This document shows, in pieces, positions 55,021-64,000 of a stretch of DNA of 64,000 nucleotides. Made by a program: the position numbers and the translations under genes. The stretch covers positions 1-64,000 of the forward strand of contig JACKNM010000014.1 in assembly GCA_024234875.1 (NCBI GenBank). The letters run 5' to 3'. Position 1 is the stretch's first letter, and each line of letters begins with the position of its first letter. This DNA is from Ectothiorhodospiraceae bacterium (lineage in GTDB: Bacteria > Pseudomonadota > Gammaproteobacteria > HK1). The notes under the pieces are model-generated. The model was given only the letters and a program-made list of their open reading frames with translations. It was not told the DNA's origin and made no database searches.

Positions 55021-56090
55021 TGAAACGCCGCCACTTCCTCACCACCGCGTCGGCCGCAGGTCTCGCAGCCGCGGCGGCCGGCACGCCGGCCGCCACCGCC
55101 GAGCACCACTGGAAGATGGTGACCTCGTGGCCGAAGGGATTCCCGGGACCGGGCACCGGTGCCGAGCGCCTCGCGCGGCGCATCGAGGCGGCCTCCGGCG
55201 GGCGCCTGACGGTCCGGGTCTACGGGGCCGGCGAGCTGGTGCCCGCGTTGCAGGTCTTCGACGCGGTCGCCGCGGGCCAGGCCGAGATGGGGCACTCGGC
55301 ATCGTTCTTCTGGCGCGGGAAGATCCCGGCCAGCGTGTTCTTCACCACCGTGCCCTTCGGGCTGACCCCCGGCGAGCACGTCGCCTGGATCGTGCACGGT
55401 GGCGGGCAGGCGCTGTGGGACACGCTCTATGCGCCGTTTCGGGTCAAGCCGTTCATGGCCGGCAACAGCGGCATGCAGATGGGCGGCTGGTTCAAGCGCG
55501 AGATCCACGGCCTCGACGACCTGAAGGGGCTGAAGTACCGCATCCCGGGTCTCGGCGGTGCGATGCTCGAGCGCCTCGGCGTGCAACCGATCGTCATCCC
55601 CCCGCCCGAGATCTTCACCGCGTTGCAGACCGGGGCCGTCGACGGCGCGGAGTTCCTCGGCCCGTGGAGCGATCTGGCGGCCGGCTTCTACCGCGTCGCC
55701 CCGTACTACTACTGGCCGGGATTCCACGAGCCGAACGGGACCGCGGAGGCGTTGGTCAGCCAGGCCGCGCTGGACGCCCTGCCGGCGGACCTGCGCGCGG
55801 TGGTGGAGCAGGCCTGCGCGGCGGAGAACGGCGAGGCGCTGGCCGAGACCGAATGGCGCAACGCCGAGGCGCTACAGACCCTGGTCACGCGGCACGGCGT
55901 GAAGCTGCGGCAGTTCCCGGCGCCGGTGCTCGCGGCGGCCCGCGAGGCGGCGGCGGAGGTGCTCGCCGCGCTGGGGGAGAGCGATGCCGGTGCCCGCGAG
56001 GTGCTGGCGTCGTACCGGCAGGCGCTCGAGCGCGCCCGGGCCTGGGCCGCGGTCTCTACCGGGGCGTTCCTCGGCGCGCGCGGCGGGTGA
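55020..56090 (+). CDS. TRAP transporter solute-binding protein (DctP family, Tat signal)
   Basis: 356-aa periplasmic binding protein. A twin-arginine signal covers about residues 1-27 (KRRHFLTTASAAGLAAAAAG). WKMVTSWPKGFPGPGTGAER and the ligand arginine region LKGLKYRIPGLGG place it in the group that binds 2-oxo acids, lactate and similar (TakP-like). AGGAGG 6 bases before ATG 55,020; an in-frame ATG at 55,017 overlaps the thiM stop. No dctQ/dctM membrane genes are adjacent. Position behind thiM suggests thiamine-related cargo, which is inference. Confidence 0.85.
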   Translation: MKRRHFLTTASAAGLAAAAAGTPAATAEHHWKMVTSWPKGFPGPGTGAERLARRIEAASGGRLTVRVYGAGELVPALQVFDAVAAGQAEMGHSASFFWRGKIPASVFFTTVPFGLTPGEHVAWIVHGGGQALWDTLYAPFRVKPFMAGNSGMQMGGWFKREIHGLDDLKGLKYRIPGLGGAMLERLGVQPIVIPPPEIFTALQTGAVDGAEFLGPWSDLAAGFYRVAPYYYWPGFHEPNGTAEALVSQAALDALPADLRAVVEQACAAENGEALAETEWRNAEALQTLVTRHGVKLRQFPAPVLAAAREAAAEVLAALGESDAGAREVLASYRQALERARAWAAVSTGAFLGARGG

Positions 56091-56153
56091 GGCCAGGCGG
56101 GCGCGGGCAGGAGCCGGTGCGCGGTCACTGCGCGGCCGGCTCCGGGGTCGCGC

Positions 56154-56762
56154 TCAGCCGCGGATGCGCATCACCATCGCCTCGATGCCGTTGTCGCGCA
56201 GACGTGATCGCGCCTCGTTGAGGCGGTCGACGTCGGAGTACGGCCCGAGACGGACCCGGTACCAGGCCACGCTCTCGCTGTCGGCGATGCTCTGCACGTC
56301 GGCCTCGAGCCCGAGCAGGGCGAGGCTCGCCTTGAGTCGCTCGGCCTCGGCGGCGCGACGAAACGAGCCGACCTGGAGCAGGTAGCGCGGAGCGCCGGCG
56401 GCCGGGGGAGTCGCTGTCGCCGCCGCGGGCTTCGGCGGCGGAGTCGTGGCGGCGCGTGGCCGGGACGGCGCCACCTCCTCGTCCGGCACCGCCACCTCCA
56501 TCTCCGGAAGCAGGGTGTAGAACTCGAAGCGCGGCTTGCCCGAGGCCCCCTTGCCGTCGGCGGGCGTGGTGCCGGTCGCCCGCGACACCAGCTCGTCGGC
56601 GCGCTCGGCGATGGTCAGGCCGCCGAAGTCCTTGAGGTACACCACCAACGCCGCGGTGATGCCGCTGGCGAATCCGACCGCGAACCACGCGATGCGCGAG
56701 GGCGGGCGGCGCGCCGGGCGCGTGCGCGACTTGCGTGCCGGCTGCTTGTAGTCGCGTCTCAC
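56154..56762 (-). CDS. SPOR-domain cell-division protein (FtsN-like)
   Basis: 202-aa bitopic inner-membrane protein. A basic cytoplasmic N-terminus (RKSRTRPARRPPSR) precedes one membrane helix (IAWFAVGFASGITAALVVYL), a proline/alanine-rich linker and a C-terminal SPOR domain (YLLQVGSFRRAAEAERLKA; WYRVRLGPYSDVD) that binds denuded septal glycan. GTG start at 56,762. Order argS-ftsN is common in gammaproteobacteria. Shorter than E. coli FtsN. Confidence 0.85.
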   Translation of the reverse strand: MRRDYKQPARKSRTRPARRPPSRIAWFAVGFASGITAALVVYLKDFGGLTIAERADELVSRATGTTPADGKGASGKPRFEFYTLLPEMEVAVPDEEVAPSRPRAATTPPPKPAAATATPPAAGAPRYLLQVGSFRRAAEAERLKASLALLGLEADVQSIADSESVAWYRVRLGPYSDVDRLNEARSRLRDNGIEAMVMRIRG

Positions 56763-56772
56763 CGAGCGGTGC

Positions 56773-58539
56773 TCACATTTCCTCGGGCGCGCCGACCCCG
56801 AGCAGCGCGAGCCCGTTGGCGATCACCTGTCGGGTGGCTCGAGCGAGCGCGAACCGCGCCTCGCGCACGCCGGGATGGTCGGCGAGGAAGACGTGGTTGT
56901 TGTAGAAGGCGTGGAAGTCGTTCGCCACCTCGCGCAGGTAGAACGCGATCTGATGTGGCTCGCGCGCGAGCGATGCGGCGGTGACGACCTCCGGGAGTCG
57001 ACCGAGGGTGCGGGCGAGACCGCGGGCCTCGGGCTCCACCAGTGGCGAGAGATCCACCGTCCGTGCGTCCTCGGCCAGTGCGACACCGCGCTCGGCGGCC
57101 TGGCGGAACAGGCTACAGATCCGGGCGTGGGCGTACTGCACGTAGTAGACCGGGTTCTCGGCCGACTGCGACTTGGCCAGGTCGAGGTCGAAATCGAGGT
57201 GCTGCTCGCAGCGGCGCATCACGTAGAAGAACCGCGCCGCATCGTCGCCCACCTCTCGCCGGAGCTCGCGCAGGGTCACGAACTCGCCCGAGCGCGTCGA
57301 CATCTGGAGCTTCTCGCCGCCGCGATACAGCGTCGCGAACTGGACCAGGAGGATCTCGATGCGCTCGGGATCGTGGCCGAGCGCCTGACACGCCGCCTTC
57401 ACCCGCGTCACGTACCCGTGATGGTCGGCGCCCCAGATGTAGATCATCCGCTCGAAGCCGCGGGCGAACTTGTCGTCGACATAGGCGATGTCGGAGGCGA
57501 AATACGTCGGCTCGCCGTTGTCGCGCACCACCACGCGGTCCTTCTCGTCGCCGAAGGCGGTCGAGCGGAACCACTGCGCGCCCTCGCGCTCGTACATGTG
57601 GCCACCGGCGCGCAGTCGCTCGACCGCCCGCGCCACCGCACCCGAGGTGTGGAGCGAGGCCTCGGAGAACCAGCGGTCGAAGGTCACCCCGAACTGCTCG
57701 AGATCCTCGCGGATGTCGTCGAGCTGACTGCCGAGCGCCGCCGCGTGGACCACCGCGTAGCGCTCCGCACCGAGCACGTGCCGCGCGCGCTCGCACAATG
57801 CGTCGATGTAGATCTCGCGATCGCCACCGGCGTCGACGTCGGGGGGGAGATCCAGCGTCACCTCGCCGGCGGGAACGCGCAACGCGTCACCGTGCACTCG
57901 CACCAGCTCCGCGGCGACGTCGCGAATGTAGTCGCCACGGTAGGCATTGGCGGGAAACGGCATCGCCTCACCGCGTTGTTGCAGGTAGCGCACCCACACA
58001 CTGGTGGCGAGGATGTGCATCTGCCGCCCGGCGTCGTTCACGTAGTACTCGCGCTGGACCTCGAACCCGGCGGCGTCGAGCACGCTGGCCAGTGCCGCGC
58101 CGTAGGCCGCGCCGCGGCCGTGGCCGACGTGCAGCGGACCGGTCGGGTTGGCGGAGACGAACTCGACCTGCACCCGGGCGCCCTGGCCGCTGTCGGTGCG
58201 TCCGTAGGCCGCGCCCTGCTCGAGCACCGCCGACACCGCCGACAGCACCGCCCCCTCGTCGAGGAAGAAGTTGACGAAGCCCGGGCCCGCCACCTGCACG
58301 TCACGCACGTGGGGCGACGCGGGCAGACGGGCGACGATGGCGTCGGCGAGCTCACGCGGCTTGCGACGCGCGCTGCGGGCGAGCCCGAGCGCGATCGGGC
58401 TCGCGAAGTCCCCGTGCTCGCCACCGCGGCTGCGCTCGAGCGGGACCGGGCCGTCGGGCAGTGCTTCGGGGGCGAGGAGGCCATCGGCGACGAGCCGCGC
58501 GAGCGCCGCCTCGAGCAGCGATTGAAGGTGGGGCTTCAC
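56773..58539 (-). CDS. argS: Arginyl-tRNA synthetase
   Basis: 588-aa class I synthetase. N-terminal tRNA-binding domain with FASPIALGLA, HIGH-type site in VSANPTGPLHVGHGRG, KMSK-equivalent MSTRSGEFVTLRELRREVG (shown in part) and C-terminal DALR domain with VYYVQYAHARICSLFRQA. GTG start at 58,539. Complete. Confidence 0.96.
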   Translation of the reverse strand: MKPHLQSLLEAALARLVADGLLAPEALPDGPVPLERSRGGEHGDFASPIALGLARSARRKPRELADAIVARLPASPHVRDVQVAGPGFVNFFLDEGAVLSAVSAVLEQGAAYGRTDSGQGARVQVEFVSANPTGPLHVGHGRGAAYGAALASVLDAAGFEVQREYYVNDAGRQMHILATSVWVRYLQQRGEAMPFPANAYRGDYIRDVAAELVRVHGDALRVPAGEVTLDLPPDVDAGGDREIYIDALCERARHVLGAERYAVVHAAALGSQLDDIREDLEQFGVTFDRWFSEASLHTSGAVARAVERLRAGGHMYEREGAQWFRSTAFGDEKDRVVVRDNGEPTYFASDIAYVDDKFARGFERMIYIWGADHHGYVTRVKAACQALGHDPERIEILLVQFATLYRGGEKLQMSTRSGEFVTLRELRREVGDDAARFFYVMRRCEQHLDFDLDLAKSQSAENPVYYVQYAHARICSLFRQAAERGVALAEDARTVDLSPLVEPEARGLARTLGRLPEVVTAASLAREPHQIAFYLREVANDFHAFYNNHVFLADHPGVREARFALARATRQVIANGLALLGVGAPEEM

Positions 58540-58681
58540 CGGTCAGGCTCCGAGTGGGAGGCGAAACGACATAGTCTAGCCGTAGGTGGGGGGCGGCGGG
58601 GCGTGTCACGGACCGGGACGACCCGCCGAGCCCACCCCTGGGGGCGACCCCCCGTGTCCGCCGGCCGAACGGCACGGGCGC

Positions 58682-60943
<2,262 letters not shown>

Positions 60944-60968
60944 CGCTCGCCGCGGGCGTTTCGGCGTC

Positions 60969-61571
60969 TCAGCCAGCGTCCTGGACCAGCGCTTCCACCC
61001 GCGCCAGCGCCGCGCGCTCCATCGGCCGGCCGTCGACCGGGCTCAGCGCCGGCCGGCGCCGACTTCGGCCGGTGAACACCACCAGCTCGATCGGTACGTC
61101 GTCGGCGAGGAACCCGAATGCCGGCAGGCGCTCGACCTCGCTCGGCGAGACCCGCACCCGCCGCTCGCCGTCCTCGAACCGGATGCCGTGCTCGAGGAGA
61201 TACATCATCACCTCCTCGGAGGTGTCGGCGAACAGGTGGAGCACGACCTCGCTGTGCTCGTCGGCGGTGCCGGCGAGCACCGGGCCGACCAGCCGCGGCT
61301 CGAATCGGGCCAGGAAGCGCATCGCCTCCAGCGCGACCCGGCGCAGCCGCTGCAGGTGCTCGGGCTGGGTGTCGGCGCGAAACAGACGCAGGTATTCCTG
61401 CCGCGCCTCCTCGATCTCGAAGTTGGCCGGCAGGACGCGGGGATCACCGATCCCGAGCCGCTCGGCGGCCTTGCGCTTGGCGAGCTGATAGTCCTCGCTC
61501 GCGCCCTCGACCATGACCCGAGCGGCCTCGCGCGCGATCTGGGCTCGAATCTGGAACTGCTTCATCACCAT
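60969..61571 (-). CDS. Conserved protein of unknown function upstream of priA
   Basis: 200 aa. An N-terminal basic helical part (QIAREAARVMVEGASEDYQLA; KRKAAERLGI) resembles a family found next to priA in other gammaproteobacteria, from memory. A middle strand-rich section (RLVGPVLAGTADEHSEVVLHLFAD) has the G-[ST]...D spacing of nucleotidyltransferase-like folds, but no full catalytic set is visible. PALSPVDGRPMERAALARVEAL ends the protein. Starts: ATG 61,571, GTG 61,568 or ATG 61,565. No Shine-Dalgarno; a hairpin sits 3 bases upstream. Confidence 0.75.
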   Translation of the reverse strand: MVMKQFQIRAQIAREAARVMVEGASEDYQLAKRKAAERLGIGDPRVLPANFEIEEARQEYLRLFRADTQPEHLQRLRRVALEAMRFLARFEPRLVGPVLAGTADEHSEVVLHLFADTSEEVMMYLLEHGIRFEDGERRVRVSPSEVERLPAFGFLADDVPIELVVFTGRSRRRPALSPVDGRPMERAALARVEALVQDAG

Positions 61572-61574
61572 GGT

Positions 61575-61593
61575 CCCGAGCCCGATGCTCGGG
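61575..61593 (-). terminator. 7-bp hairpin between the PBP1A gene and the unknown gene
   Basis: CCCGAGC-CCGAT-GCTCGGG; an outer GGTCCC (61,572-61,577) / GGGACC (61,605-61,610) pair could replace the base of this stem. It is 115 bases past the PBP1A stop and directly before the next start codon. No T-run, so it could be a stop signal for PBP1A or a translation-blocking leader. Confidence 0.35.
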
Positions 61594-61707
61594 CGGGCGT
61601 CGCCGGGACCGCTCCACGCGAGCCCCTGGCAGATTGTCGAGATGACGCGCTCCGCGCGGCTCTCGACGCGCCACGCCGAGCCGACTGATCAGGTTCCTCG
61701 ACGTCGG

Positions 61708-64000
61708 TCAGAACAGCTTCTCGGTCACCCCACCGGTCGCCGGTGCGACGGTCCCCCGTGCCGCCGTCGCTCCGCCCCCTGCGCCACCGGGACGCGGTGC
61801 GGTCTCGGCGGTGAAGAACTCGGTGATGGTCTCACCGCCGCCGGCAGAGAGCTGACCGGTGTCGGGATCGATGCGTGCCGCCACGACGCCCGGCGGACGC
61901 GGGGTGTCCTCGTCGGGCAATCCACGCAGCGCCTCGGCCATGAAATCGATCCATGCCGGCAACGCCGCGGCGCCACCGGTCTCGCGCCGCCCGAGAGGTG
62001 CGAGCTGGTCGAAGCCGACCCACGCCGTGGCCACCAGATGCGGGCTGAAACCGGAGAACCAGGCGTCGTGCTGGTCGTTGGTGGTGCCGGTCTTGCCGGC
62101 GATGTCGTCACGACCGAGCTTGCGCGCGCGGGTGGCGGTACCGCGGCGCACCACGTCCTTCATCATCGAGGTCATGATCCAGGCGTTCTCGGCCGGGAGG
62201 GTGCGTGGCGCCGCTCGGGGTGGTGCGGCGGCATCGACCATCCCTCGCGGACCCGAGCCCTCGAGGGCCGCGACCTTCACCGGCTGCAACGGCGCGGGAG
62301 CGGCGTCCGCGGACGCTGCCGGGCAGCGCGGGCATACCGTGAGCGGGGTGGCGCGGTAGACCACGCGCCCGTCCGCGTCCTCGATGGTGTCGATGAAGTA
62401 GGGCTCGACGCGATAGCCGCCATTGGCGAACACGGCGTAGCCGGAGGCGAGCTCGAGCGGAGTGACCGCCCCACTTCCCAGGGCGAGCGAGAGGTTCGGG
62501 GGCAGGCGGTCCGCGTCGAGGCCGAACCGGCGCAGATGCTCCATCGTGAACTGGATGCCGACCGCCTGCAGGAGGCGGATCGAGACCAGGTTGCGAGACT
62601 TGAACAGCGCCTCGCGCAGCCGGGTCGGCCCGAAGAACTTGCCGCTGTAGTTCTCGGGCCGCCAGGTGTCCTCGAGACCGGGATCCTTGTGGACGATCGG
62701 CGCGTCGTTGATGAAGCTCGCCGCGGTGTACCCGCGCTCGAGCGCGGCGGAGTAGACGAAGGGCTTGAAGCTCGACCCGGGCTGGCGTTGTGCCTGGATT
62801 GCACGGTTGAACTTGCTGCGGAAGAAGTCGAAGCCGCCGGTGAGCGCCACGATCCCACCGTCGTCCGGCTCGAGCGAGACCAGCGCGCCCTCGACCGCCG
62901 GCACCTCGGCGAGCCGCCACCCCTTCTCACCCTCGACCAGGCGCACCACGTCGCCGACCGCGAGGACGTCGGCCGCCTTCTTCGGTGCCGGGCCGAGGCG
63001 ATCCTCGTCGATGTGCCGGCGCGCCCACTCGAGCCCGGCCCAGTCGACTTGCACCCGACCGCGGCCCTTGACGTGGGCGATCGCGTTCCGGCTGCCGACC
63101 TCCAGCACCAGCGCCGGCGCGAGGCCGCCGACCACCGCGACGTCGGCCAGCAACTGCTCGGGCTCCCCGCTGGCCGGGTCCAGGGTCAGCTCGGGGCCGC
63201 GGTAGCCGTGGCGCTGGTCGTAGTCGAGCAAGGCGCCACGCAACGCCCGGTTCGCGGCCTCCTGCAAGCGCGAGTCGATGGTGGTGGTCACCCGCAGGCC
63301 GAGGTTGTAGGCGTCCTCTCCGTACCGCTCCTCCACCGAGGCACGGACCATCTCGGCCACATAGGGTGCCTCCACCTCGACCACCGGGGCGTGCACGCGA
63401 GCGGTGACCGGCGCCGCGACGGCGGCGTCGTGGGCGGCCGCGGTGATGAATCCGAGCTCCAGCATCCGCCCCAGCACGTAGTTGCGCCGGGCGATCGCAC
63501 GCTCGGGATTGACCACCGGGTTGAACCGCGAGGGCGCCTTGGGCAACCCCGCGATCATCGCCACCTGAGGCAGGTCGAGGTCGACCAGGTCCCGACCGTA
63601 GTAGACCTGTGCCGCGGCACCGACGCCGTAGGCGCGGTGACCGAGGAAGATCTTGTTCAGGTAGAGCTCGAGGATCTCGTCCTTGGTCAGCTCGCGCTCG
63701 ATCTTGAAGGCGAGGAGGATCTCGTTGAGCTTGCGCAGATACGTCTTCTCCCGACCGAGGAAGAAGTTCCGCGCCACCTGCATGGTGATGGTGCTACCGC
63801 CCGGACCCTTCTCGCCGGTGCGCACGAGATGCACCACCGCCCGCGTGATGCCCTGCCAATCGACCCCCGGATGCTGGTAGAAGCGCTCGTCCTCGGCCGC
63901 CAGCACCGCCTGCACGAGCTGGTCGGGCACCTCGGCGATGGACATCGGCACGCGACGCTTCTCGCCGAACTCCCCGAGGAGCTTGCCGTCGCGCGTGAAG
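61708..64000 (-). CDS. mrcA: Penicillin-binding protein 1A (5' end beyond window)
   Basis: Bifunctional peptidoglycan glycosyltransferase/transpeptidase of the inner membrane. 763 codons are present; the N-terminal anchor is missing. Glycosyltransferase: AAEDERFYQHPGVDW (catalytic E), GGSTITMQVARNFFLGRE, KIERELTKDEILELYLNKIF in part. Transpeptidase: serine in PGSSFKPFVYSAALERG, KSRNLVSIRLL and KTGTTNDQHDAWF. The OB-like insert between domains is typical of 1A proteins. The frame continues open to base 64,000. Confidence 0.94.
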   Translation of the reverse strand, partial: FTRDGKLLGEFGEKRRVPMSIAEVPDQLVQAVLAAEDERFYQHPGVDWQGITRAVVHLVRTGEKGPGGSTITMQVARNFFLGREKTYLRKLNEILLAFKIERELTKDEILELYLNKIFLGHRAYGVGAAAQVYYGRDLVDLDLPQVAMIAGLPKAPSRFNPVVNPERAIARRNYVLGRMLELGFITAAAHDAAVAAPVTARVHAPVVEVEAPYVAEMVRASVEERYGEDAYNLGLRVTTTIDSRLQEAANRALRGALLDYDQRHGYRGPELTLDPASGEPEQLLADVAVVGGLAPALVLEVGSRNAIAHVKGRGRVQVDWAGLEWARRHIDEDRLGPAPKKAADVLAVGDVVRLVEGEKGWRLAEVPAVEGALVSLEPDDGGIVALTGGFDFFRSKFNRAIQAQRQPGSSFKPFVYSAALERGYTAASFINDAPIVHKDPGLEDTWRPENYSGKFFGPTRLREALFKSRNLVSIRLLQAVGIQFTMEHLRRFGLDADRLPPNLSLALGSGAVTPLELASGYAVFANGGYRVEPYFIDTIEDADGRVVYRATPLTVCPRCPAASADAAPAPLQPVKVAALEGSGPRGMVDAAAPPRAAPRTLPAENAWIMTSMMKDVVRRGTATRARKLGRDDIAGKTGTTNDQHDAWFSGFSPHLVATAWVGFDQLAPLGRRETGGAAALPAWIDFMAEALRGLPDEDTPRPPGVVAARIDPDTGQLSAGGGETITEFFTAETAPRPGGAGGGATAARGTVAPATGGVTEKLF

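Overview
The window is GC-rich bacterial DNA packed with genes on both strands. Many genes overlap by 1 to 14 bases, and GTG and TTG starts are common. The block argS, SPOR-domain (FtsN-like) gene, priA, with penicillin-binding protein 1A beside it, a FimX-like degenerate GGDEF/EAL protein and the repeat families seen point to a gammaproteobacterium. That is an inference from gene content only. A PEP-CTERM protein, nitrile hydratase, many amide- and carbamoyl-cleaving enzymes and a peptide-type ABC transporter suggest a free-living or host-associated scavenger of organic nitrogen.

Layout. 1-2,986: 5' part of a MacB-type exporter ATPase gene, its MacA-type adaptor and a 3-hydroxyacyl-CoA dehydrogenase. 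2,987-3,668: inverted-repeat cluster and a GIY-YIG nuclease. 3,810-9,427 (minus): hydratase, PatB-type PLP enzyme, N-carbamoyl-D-amino-acid hydrolase, M20 N-carbamoyl-L-amino-acid hydrolase type enzyme and diaminopropionate ammonia-lyase. 9,627-13,372 (plus): Dpp/Opp-type ABC transporter, two permeases and one fused double ATPase. 13,479-18,004 (minus): D-amino-acid dehydrogenase, CPXCG protein, a small chemotaxis-like module (CheD, CheY-like, membrane-anchored MCP) and a sulfotransferase. 18,033-21,298: phosphotriesterase-like hydrolase, solute-binding protein that probably serves the ABC transporter, and a NIPSNAP protein.

21,455-33,322 (plus) is a six-gene glycogen operon, glgC-glgA-glgB-glgP-glgX-malQ. 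It encodes ADP-glucose synthesis, chain elongation, branching, phosphorolysis, debranching and maltodextrin recycling. 33,452-38,566 (minus): two amidases, a gamma-glutamyltransferase-family protein and a hotdog thioesterase. 38,675-45,208: host-attachment-family protein, family III CoA-transferase resembling 2-methylfumaroyl-CoA isomerase, FimX-like c-di-GMP effector, SAF-domain homoserine-dehydrogenase-like protein and Ldh-family oxidoreductase. 45,410-47,792: PEP-CTERM protein and hydroxyacid-oxoacid transhydrogenase.

47,891-50,791 (minus) is a tightly overlapped cobalt-type nitrile hydratase operon: GGCT-like gene, alpha, beta, accessory protein, CinA-like protein. cysQ and trmB follow at 50,826-52,381. 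52,538-53,876: response regulator plus metallo-beta-lactamase-fold protein. Then come tRNA-Gly(CCC), a TPP riboswitch, a 20-codon upstream ORF, thiM and a TRAP solute-binding protein (53,912-56,090). 56,154-64,000 (minus) is housekeeping: SPOR protein, argS, priA, a conserved unknown and the 3' part of penicillin-binding protein 1A.

The unifying theme is salvage of nitrogen from nitriles, amides, N-carbamoyl amino acids, D-amino acids and peptides, next to a complete glycogen storage operon. Points most worth a second look are the leader ORF inside the TPP-riboswitch transcript with its TRAP binding protein, the nitrile hydratase operon with its unusual partners, the paired D/L carbamoylases without a hydantoinase, the GIY-YIG gene beside palindromic repeats, and the CheA-less chemotaxis module.
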